Of a stretch of 64,000 bases of DNA, positions 58,279-64,000 are shown in pieces. The DNA lies in the NCBI RefSeq assembly GCF_014268885.2, contig NZ_CP077095.1, forward strand, positions 2,361,501 to 2,425,500, given 5' to 3'. Both the position numbers and the translations under genes were made by a program. The stretch comes from Pseudomonas xantholysinigenes (lineage in GTDB: Bacteria > Pseudomonadota > Gammaproteobacteria > Pseudomonadales > Pseudomonadaceae). Numbering within the stretch: position 1 is the first letter of the stretch; each line of letters begins with the position of its first letter. The notes under the pieces were generated by a model. It searched no databases. It was not told where the DNA came from and saw nothing but the letters and a program-made list of their open reading frames with translations.

Positions 58279-59232
58279 ATGCCACTGAATCCTGAAATAG
58301 CCGAATTCCTCGACCTGGTCGACGCCAGCCCTGGCGATGGCCAGTCCATGGCCTTCCACCGCTCGACCCCCGCTCAGGCGCGCGACGCCTTCGAGCAGGC
58401 CTCCGTGCGCATGCGTTGGGAAGCGCCACAGGTGCACAGCGAGGACCTGCATTGCCAGGCTCGCGATGGCGCCACCCTGGCACTGCGTCTTTACCGGCCC
58501 TGCGTGCCTGCCGAGCAACCACTGCCGGTGCTGCTGTACCTGCACGGCGGTGGATTCGTGGTGGGCAGCATCGCCTCGCACGATGGTGTCTGTCGCGAGT
58601 TCTGCGCGCGCACTCCTTGCGCGGTGCTGACCGTCGATTACCGACGCGCCCCGGAGCAACGCTTTCCGGTGGCGCTGGACGACTGCGCCGATGCCTTGGC
58701 GTGGCTGGCAGACAACGCGCGCGAATGGGGGCTGGATGCCAGCCGGGTGGCCGTGGGCGGCGACAGTGTCGGCGCGACCCTGGCCAGCGTGCTGGCGATC
58801 GACGCCGCCCGCCTGGGCGGACCTGTCCAGCCACGGCTGCAATTGCTCTGCTACCCAGTGGCCGATGCCTCGAAAAGCTGGGAGTCGCGTACGTTGTTCG
58901 CCGAGGGCTATCTGCTGGAAAGCGCCACCCTGGAGTGGTTCTACGATCACTATGCGGGCCAGGCCGAGGACCGCTCGAACTGGCGTTTCTCGCCGCTGCT
59001 GGCCACCGGCTTGCAGGGCGTGGCGCCGGCATACATCGGACTGGCAGGCTTCGATCCACTGCTGGATGAAGGGCAAGCCTATGCGCGTCACCTGCGCGAG
59101 CAGGGGGTGACGGTCAGCAGTGAAGTGTTCGAGGGGTTGGTGCACGACTTCCTGCGCATGCGCCTGGTCACGGCCGAGATCGACACGGTGTATGCGAGGT
59201 TGGCGCAGGTGCTGCGTGATGCCTTGAACTGA
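58279..59232 (+). CDS. Stand-alone alpha/beta hydrolase of the hormone-sensitive-lipase family, candidate release enzyme
   Basis: A 317-residue cytoplasmic protein without a signal peptide. It shows the HSL-family oxyanion motif LYLHGGGFVVGS, a nucleophile elbow GGDSVGATLAS (GDSxG type, Ser about residue 172), the LTVDYRRAPEQRFPVALDDC segment, a catalytic Asp in AGFDPLLDEG, and His in EGLVHDFLRM. The family hydrolyses esters. Its place directly after a TE-less NRPS, 55 bp downstream on the same strand and before a terminator, suggests that it helps release or edit the peptide or hydrolyses the ester form of a precursor. That role is inference from context; a simple esterase is the alternative. 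Confidence 0.85.
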   Translation: MPLNPEIAEFLDLVDASPGDGQSMAFHRSTPAQARDAFEQASVRMRWEAPQVHSEDLHCQARDGATLALRLYRPCVPAEQPLPVLLYLHGGGFVVGSIASHDGVCREFCARTPCAVLTVDYRRAPEQRFPVALDDCADALAWLADNAREWGLDASRVAVGGDSVGATLASVLAIDAARLGGPVQPRLQLLCYPVADASKSWESRTLFAEGYLLESATLEWFYDHYAGQAEDRSNWRFSPLLATGLQGVAPAYIGLAGFDPLLDEGQAYARHLREQGVTVSSEVFEGLVHDFLRMRLVTAEIDTVYARLAQVLRDALN

Positions 59233-59252
59233 TGTCTCGCACTGGATATCGA

Positions 59253-59273
59253 GGGCCGCTATGCGGCCCTTTT
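59253..59273 (+). terminator. Rho-independent terminator of the NRPS-hydrolase operon
   Basis: GGGCCGC (59253-59259), loop TAT, GCGGCCC (59263-59269), then TTTT. It lies 20 bp after the hydrolase stop and closes the roughly 40-kb plus-strand operon. Confidence 0.88.
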
Positions 59274-59393
59274 GCGTTGCCCCGCAGGCAAACCCGCTCG
59301 CGCAGATGAGCGTATGGCTTGAGTGGCGAGGGTTCTGTGGGGGCGGGCTTGCCGGCGAATGGGGGTGTTGCTGAGTGGGGTGTGGCACCAGGC

Positions 59394-59426
59394 CCACGAC
59401 CCAGGGCCTTGCGCCCTGGGTCGTGG
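59394..59426. terminator. Hairpin just downstream of fpvA, possible terminator
   Basis: Perfect 14-nt arms (59394-59407 and 59413-59426) with a 5-nt loop, 6 bp past the fpvA stop codon. Neither side has a convincing U-tract, so it may act as an mRNA 3'-end stabiliser instead of an intrinsic terminator. Confidence 0.6.
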
Positions 59427-59432
59427 TTGCGG

Positions 59433-61859
59433 TCAGAACTTGTACTGCACGCTGGTCATGAAGTTGCGGGGCGCGCCGTACACGCCCCAGCTGTCGACGT
59501 AGGAGAAGTACTTGCGGTCGAAGACGTTGTTGAGGTTGAGCGATGCGCTCAGGTTCTGGGTGATGTCGTAGCGCGCCATGAGGCTGGTCACGGCATAGCT
59601 GCCCTGGGTGAAGGTGTGCAGGTTCTGGCCGGTCTTGCTCTGCCAGTTCACGCCACCGCCGATGGTCAGCTTGTTGTCCAGAATGCCGGGCAGGCGATAG
59701 GTGGTGAAGGTCTTGGCGCTGTGACGCGGGGTGTTGGTGACGATGCGGTTGTTGTCGGAGTCGGTGCTGACGCTGTAGGCGTAGCCGGCGAACGCCTGCC
59801 AGCCCTCGGCCAGCTCGCCGTTGAGCTCCAGCTCCACGCCCTTGGTGGTGGTGTCCTGCTCGGCGCGGTAGATGTCCGGCGCACGCACATAGACGGGCAG
59901 GTTGTCTTGCTCGATGCGGAACAGCGCCAGGCTGGCGTTGAGTTTTTCGTCGTTGAAGCTGCCTTTCACGCCCAGCTCGTAACCGGTGCCTTCCTGTGGG
60001 TCGAGGGCTTTGAACTTCTCATCGCGCACGCCATAGGGCTGCGGGTTGAAGATCTTGGTGTAGCTGCCGTAGACCGACCAGGTGTCGTTGAGGTCGTAGA
60101 CCACGCCAGCATAGGGCAGGAACACGCCGTGGCGGTTTTCGTCGCTCTTGTTGTCGAGCGTCGGATCGTTCCAGTTCTGGTAGTCGCTGGTGCGTCGCCA
60201 GTCGGTGACGCGACCGCCGAGAATCACGGCCAGGTCGTCGGTCACGTGGAAGCGCCCGGTCATGTAGGCAGCGTATTGGTTTTCCTGGATGTAGGTCTTG
60301 CCGACGGTGGTGGTGTCCGGGCGCGGGCCCTGGCCTTTCCAGTCCCAGATATTGCCGATGCTGCCGTCATAGCCGGTCCAGGGACCGACCCAGCCACCGT
60401 GATCCGGGGTGTTTTCGGTGTAGCGGGACAGGGTGACGCCGGTGATCAGCTCATGCTCGCGACCGAACAGGGTGAACGGGCCGGTCAGGTAGGCGTCGAG
60501 GTTGTTCTGGCGCGGCTTGCCCGACCAGCGGTTGGGGTACATGTAGGCGCCGGAGCCGTCCACCGAACTGATCTCGCCGTTCATGTAGTTGATCAGCTCG
60601 TCGAAGTCCATGATGCTGTGGCTGAGCTCGACCTTGCCGCTCCAGCCGTTGTCGAACTGATGCTCGAGGGAGGTGAAGACATTGGTCTGTTTGCGGTCGT
60701 TGTACGACCAGGTCGGCGAGCTGTTCTTCGAGCGGCTGAAGTCGGTCTTGCTGCCGTCGGCGTAGCGGACCTGGAAGCCGGTGCGCAGCGGGTCGTCGAC
60801 CTGGGTCTTGAGGTAGCTGAAACCGACGGTCAGCATGGTCGCTTCGCTGAGGTCGAACTCGGAGATGCCGTAGATCAGCTGCGTGTCCTGCTCGACGCGG
60901 TCGACGAAGGAGTTCTGGGTCTTGTAGTCGACCACCAGACGCCCGCGGACGTTGCCGCTGTCGGTCAGTGGGCCGGAGACGTCGAATCCGGTGCCGTAGC
61001 GGTCCCAGCTGCCCGCTTCGGCGGTCACGCTGCCCTGGAAGGTCGCGGTCGGACGCTTGCGGATCATGTTGATGGTCGCCGACGGGGTGCCGGTGCCGCT
61101 GATCAGACCGGTGGCGCCACGCACGATCTCGACACGGTCGTACATCGCCGTGCTCTGGGTGGTGTTGTCCAGGCGAGGGGAGGTGGGAACGCCGTCGATC
61201 TCGAAGTTGTTGACCTGGAAACCGCGCGACCAGTAGGTGTCGTTCTCGGCGCCAATGCCGGTGCGCAGCACGGTGATGCCTGGGGTGGCCTCGAGCACTT
61301 CGGTCAGGTTGGTCAGCTTCTGGTCGTCCAGGCGCTGGCGGGTGACCACGGTGACCGATTGCGGGGTTTCCTTCTGGGTCAGGTTCAGGCGCGTCGAACT
61401 ACTGGACATGTAGGTGGTGTACAGGCCGGTGCCTTCGGTGACCGAGCCCGGCGCCATGCCCGAAATCGAAGTCGGGCTCAGCTCCAGTGCGGCCTCGCCG
61501 GCACTGGGTGGCGGCATCAGCAGGATGGTGTGGCCGTCCACGCGGTAGGACAGGCCGCTGCCCTGGAGCATGCGCTGCAGCACCTCGTCGGTCGACAGCG
61601 AGCCGGATACCGGGCTGGACTTCAGACCTTGCACCAGCTCTGGGCTGTAGAGGATCTGCATCTGAGTCTGCTGGCCCAGTTGCTGCAAGGCGCTGGACAG
61701 CGGCTGGGCGGCGATGTTGACGGAGACCTGCTCGGCGTGCGCTGCGCTGCTCCCCAGCAGCATCAGCGCGAGCAGGGCGCCCGGCAGTACCGTACGGTTC
61801 GACTGCGATGGACGTACGGCGCGTGCCAGAGGGGTCGGGGACAGATTCGGGCGGTGCAT
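59433..61859 (-). CDS. fpvA: TonB-dependent ferri-pyoverdine receptor with N-terminal signalling domain
   Basis: Outer-membrane receptor of 808 residues. A signal peptide ends at SSAAHA-EQ. An STN (secretin/TonB short N-terminal) signalling domain spans about residues 45-120 (VNIAAQPLSSALQQLGQQT... DGHTILLMPP). A TonB-box/plug region follows (LTQKETPQSVTVVTRQRLDDQ, TYWSRGFQVNNFEIDGVP, YDRVEIVRGATGL), then a 22-strand barrel ending NFMTSVQYKF with a C-terminal aromatic residue. The STN domain implies surface signalling to an anti-sigma/sigma pair (FpvR/PvdS/FpvI type) not encoded here. The start ATG 61859 follows CAGGAG. It is downstream of pvdE on the same strand, separated by 243 bp that may hold its own promoter. 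Confidence 0.92.
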   Translation of the reverse strand: MHRPNLSPTPLARAVRPSQSNRTVLPGALLALMLLGSSAAHAEQVSVNIAAQPLSSALQQLGQQTQMQILYSPELVQGLKSSPVSGSLSTDEVLQRMLQGSGLSYRVDGHTILLMPPPSAGEAALELSPTSISGMAPGSVTEGTGLYTTYMSSSSTRLNLTQKETPQSVTVVTRQRLDDQKLTNLTEVLEATPGITVLRTGIGAENDTYWSRGFQVNNFEIDGVPTSPRLDNTTQSTAMYDRVEIVRGATGLISGTGTPSATINMIRKRPTATFQGSVTAEAGSWDRYGTGFDVSGPLTDSGNVRGRLVVDYKTQNSFVDRVEQDTQLIYGISEFDLSEATMLTVGFSYLKTQVDDPLRTGFQVRYADGSKTDFSRSKNSSPTWSYNDRKQTNVFTSLEHQFDNGWSGKVELSHSIMDFDELINYMNGEISSVDGSGAYMYPNRWSGKPRQNNLDAYLTGPFTLFGREHELITGVTLSRYTENTPDHGGWVGPWTGYDGSIGNIWDWKGQGPRPDTTTVGKTYIQENQYAAYMTGRFHVTDDLAVILGGRVTDWRRTSDYQNWNDPTLDNKSDENRHGVFLPYAGVVYDLNDTWSVYGSYTKIFNPQPYGVRDEKFKALDPQEGTGYELGVKGSFNDEKLNASLALFRIEQDNLPVYVRAPDIYRAEQDTTTKGVELELNGELAEGWQAFAGYAYSVSTDSDNNRIVTNTPRHSAKTFTTYRLPGILDNKLTIGGGVNWQSKTGQNLHTFTQGSYAVTSLMARYDITQNLSASLNLNNVFDRKYFSYVDSWGVYGAPRNFMTSVQYKF

Positions 61860-62102
61860 GGGTGAAAGGGACTCCTGAAGGAAGCGGGCAGTTTTTCTTT
61901 TGGAATAACCAGTAACTGATAATTAGACGCATCACGGATTGAAAACCGGAAAAACAGAATCAACAATCTGTCTTTTGCGATTTATCTGATGAAAACCCCG
62001 AGGGGGTAATGCTATGGCGTCGACTGTTCCAGCTTCCTTGCGGGCCGGTCGCGGCGCCGTGCTCCGGACAGGCCGGGCCGTGCGCCGCGCTCGTCGGAGT
62101 GG
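61860..62102. promoter_or_regulatory. fpvA upstream region with candidate Fur box
   Basis: This 243-bp gap between pvdE and fpvA has an AT-rich stretch at about 61890-61990, unlike the GC-rich surroundings. GATAATTAGACGCATCACG at 61918-61936 matches about 12 of 19 positions of the Fur consensus by eye. A clear PvdS or FpvI promoter with the TAAAT-N16-CGT pattern is not visible in the fpvA orientation. A GATAAAT is present but without CGT at the right spacing. Confidence 0.45.
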
Positions 62103-63752
62103 TCAGGCCGGGACGTGCTGGGTGACCACGCGACCGGCTTCCATGCGTACCAACTGGTCGGCGATATCGAAGTAGCGATCATCGTGGGAGATCACGATGA
62201 TGGTCTTGCCCAGGCGCTTGAGGTCGGGCAGCAGCTCGGTGTAGAAGATCCGGCGGAAGGTCGGGTCCTGGTCGGCGGCCCACTCGTCGAACACCAGCAC
62301 CGGGCGATGCTCCAGCCAGGCATTGATCAGCGCCAGGCGCTTGCGTTGCCCGGTGGACAGGTCGGTGGTGGTGAACTTGCCGTCCTGGATGCTCACCTTG
62401 TGTGAGATTTCCAGGCGTTCCAGGTACTGGTTGGCATCTTCGGGAATGCTCTGTTCACCCTGGATCACATCGTCGAACAGGTAGTAGTCGGCGAAGATCG
62501 TGGTGAACAGCTGGCGATACTGGTCCCTGTCGCTGGCATCGATGATCTGGTCATCCAGTGCGATATGCCCCTGTTGTGGTGCATAGAGTCCCAGCAGCAG
62601 CTTGATCAGCGTGGTCTTGCCACAGCCGTTCTCGCCGACGATGAAGACGATTTCGCCTTGTTCGATCCGCAGGTTGACCGGCCCCAGTCGGAAGGGCGCG
62701 GCATCGCCCACCGCGGGGAAGGCGTAGCTCACCTCGACCAGTTCCAGGCTGCGCACCGTGGCCTTGGCCGCCGGTGCGTCGGTCAGCAGCAGGTGCGGCT
62801 CGGGGGAAGAGAACTGCCGGGAAAGATCGGCGATGCGCTGGAAGGCAATGCCGGCACGGCCGACGATGGGCAGCGTGCCGATCAGGTGTTCCAGCGGGCC
62901 TTTCATGTACAGCAGCACCAGGACGAAGCCACTGATGACCGCTTTGTCCTGCCCAGGGCCGGCCCCGTGCATCAGCAGTGCGACGCCGATGACCACGAAG
63001 AACAGCATGGAGCCGAAGGTCTTGGCGATCACGAAGGTGTTGATCGCGCGGATCTGGGTCTTGCAGATGAAATCCGCGGTGGCCTGGATGCCATGCACGA
63101 ACATGCGGTGGCGACGGGGGCGGTGGATGCGCAGTTCCTTCGCGCCACCGGCGACGGCGTTGTACTGGCGTTGCAGGTCGTCCTCGGCATCGCGGGCGGC
63201 CATGAAGCCGCGCACGCCTACCGATTGCGCCAGGTACTGGGCGCTCGTGCCCACGGCGATGGCCGCCAGCATCAGCAGGAACATCGGCCATGACAGCATG
63301 GCCAGGTAGCCCAGGCAGCCCAAGGTCACCGTCAGCGAGATCGCCAGGGGCGCGAAGGCGAAGGCGAAGTCGCTGATGGTGTCGACATCATGGGTCAGTA
63401 CCGGAATCAGACGGTGGCTGCGAAAGCGCTCGATCTGCTCGATCGGCGCGGCGAGCACCTTCTCCCCCAGTGTTTTACGCAGGCGGGCGATGATGTGCTG
63501 GCCGACATAGTTGGTACCGATATCCGACAGGATCGTGCTCACCAGTGCCAACAGGCACAACCCGGCAAAGCCCAGGATCAGGTTGTGCCCCAGTTCGCCC
63601 TCGGCGTGCAGCGCGCCGTTGATGGTGGCCAGCAGCGTGGTCACGCTCAGGCCCCCGATCATGCCGAGGAAGATGGACAGGGTGACGATCGGCCAGAATG
63701 GCCTGAGCAGGGCCAGCAATTCACGCAGGGCCCCGCGGTTGGAAGTGCTCAT
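62103..63752 (-). CDS. pvdE: ABC exporter of the pyoverdine precursor PvdE
   Basis: A 549-residue half-transporter of the cyclic-peptide/siderophore exporter family. The N-terminal part (about residues 1-310) has six transmembrane helices (PIVTLSIFLGMIGGLSV, LGHNLILGFAGLCLLALV, LAISLTVTLGCLGYLAML and others). The C-terminal ATPase has Walker A VGENGCGKTTLIK, signature LSTGQRKRLAL, Walker B VLVFDEWAADQDP, and a switch His in VISHDDRYF. PvdE moves the acylated ferribactin precursor from cytoplasm to periplasm, where maturation enzymes finish the chromophore. It starts 16 bp after the stop of the hydroxylase gene, so the two are co-transcribed. Confidence 0.93.
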   Translation of the reverse strand: MSTSNRGALRELLALLRPFWPIVTLSIFLGMIGGLSVTTLLATINGALHAEGELGHNLILGFAGLCLLALVSTILSDIGTNYVGQHIIARLRKTLGEKVLAAPIEQIERFRSHRLIPVLTHDVDTISDFAFAFAPLAISLTVTLGCLGYLAMLSWPMFLLMLAAIAVGTSAQYLAQSVGVRGFMAARDAEDDLQRQYNAVAGGAKELRIHRPRRHRMFVHGIQATADFICKTQIRAINTFVIAKTFGSMLFFVVIGVALLMHGAGPGQDKAVISGFVLVLLYMKGPLEHLIGTLPIVGRAGIAFQRIADLSRQFSSPEPHLLLTDAPAAKATVRSLELVEVSYAFPAVGDAAPFRLGPVNLRIEQGEIVFIVGENGCGKTTLIKLLLGLYAPQQGHIALDDQIIDASDRDQYRQLFTTIFADYYLFDDVIQGEQSIPEDANQYLERLEISHKVSIQDGKFTTTDLSTGQRKRLALINAWLEHRPVLVFDEWAADQDPTFRRIFYTELLPDLKRLGKTIIVISHDDRYFDIADQLVRMEAGRVVTQHVPA

Positions 63753-63768
63753 CGACTGGTTCCCGTCC

Positions 63769-64000
63769 TCAGGCGCAGGTCTGGCGCAGGCTGGCCGGCG
63801 CGTTGCTGGCCTGCTTGCCCAGGTGCTGGTAGAGCGACTGACCGATCTCCGCCGCGCGTGCCGGCAGTACCGACAGCAGCGTGTCGCTCAGGCCATGGGA
63901 GGCTTCGCAGAACCCTTGCAGGTAGACGTTGGCGCCAAACTCGGGGTTGGCCAGCGCGCGGTAGTCGCGGTCCACCTCGAAGTCCTTCAGGTGCTGCTGC
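63769..64000 (-). CDS. pvdA: L-ornithine N5-hydroxylase, C-terminal part (5' end outside window)
   Basis: The minus-strand frame is open to the right edge of the window, giving the last 76 residues. They contain ANPEFGANVYLQGFCEASHG followed by LSDTLLSVLPARAAEIGQSL, the conserved C-terminal segment of siderophore ornithine/lysine N-monooxygenases as I remember it. The enzyme makes N5-hydroxyornithine with FAD, NADPH and O2, the precursor demanded by the two hydroxy-Orn modules of the NRPSs. Because only the C-terminus is present, the ornithine versus lysine preference is inferred from context. It lies directly upstream of pvdE in the same direction. Confidence 0.83.
   Translation of the reverse strand, partial: QQHLKDFEVDRDYRALANPEFGANVYLQGFCEASHGLSDTLLSVLPARAAEIGQSLYQHLGKQASNAPASLRQTCA

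Noticed and set aside
59394..59426. Attachment site or mobile-element end suggested by the perfect hairpin after fpvA
   Set aside because: There is no integrase, transposase or flanking duplication; its position 6 bp after the stop fits a 3'-end hairpin.

Overview
The window looks like a chromosomal segment of a fluorescent Pseudomonas, probably of the P. putida group. The evidence is high GC with strongly G/C-ending codons, P. putida-type REP palindromes (pairs at 12984-13191), and a complete pyoverdine peptide-synthesis and uptake locus. No rRNA, tRNA, CRISPR array, transposase or integrase was found.

Left arm (1-13264): a collection of ordinary metabolic genes. It holds the start of the mannitol/sorbitol ABC transporter binding protein (mtlE) with its AraC-type regulator (mtlR), a small orphan protein, a membrane protein, metY, a second small membrane protein, and a PaaI-type thioesterase. 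Next come a SCO1-cytochrome c fusion paired with a large multicopper oxidase, a TauE/SafE permease, an isochorismatase-like hydrolase and a DUF1615-type lipoprotein that probably starts at CTG.

Pyoverdine iron-release operon (13265-19310, minus strand): eight tightly overlapping genes match the P. aeruginosa order fpvG-H-J-K-C-D-E-F. They encode a PepSY-type inner-membrane protein, three small accessory proteins, and an ABC transporter with two periplasmic binding proteins.

Pyoverdine peptide synthetases (19543-58223, plus strand): three NRPS genes with ten modules are expressed divergently from the fpv operon. A candidate PvdS-type promoter lies at 19465-19488. Adenylation pocket codes, read by eye, predict D-Ser, Lys, Ser, D-Ser, Thr / D-Thr, hydroxy-Orn, Ser / D-Ser, hydroxy-Orn, in that order. 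Condensation-domain types agree with the placement of the epimerization domains. The last module ends in an epimerization domain and has no thioesterase. A stand-alone hormone-sensitive-lipase-family hydrolase follows 55 bp downstream.

Right arm (59433-64000, minus strand): the receptor gene fpvA, the exporter gene pvdE and the 3' end of an ornithine N5-hydroxylase gene (pvdA), convergent with the NRPS operon.

Together these genes cover hydroxyornithine supply (PvdA), peptide assembly (three NRPSs), export of the precursor to the periplasm (PvdE), re-uptake (FpvA) and periplasmic iron release (FpvGHJKCDEF). The chromophore synthetase pvdL, pvdH, periplasmic maturation genes, an acyl- or formyltransferase and the sigma factor pvdS are not in the window. 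The most notable sequence-level features are the TE-less, E-terminated assembly line and the extensive near-identical domain copies: four Ser A-domains, two Thr A-domains and two E-domains.
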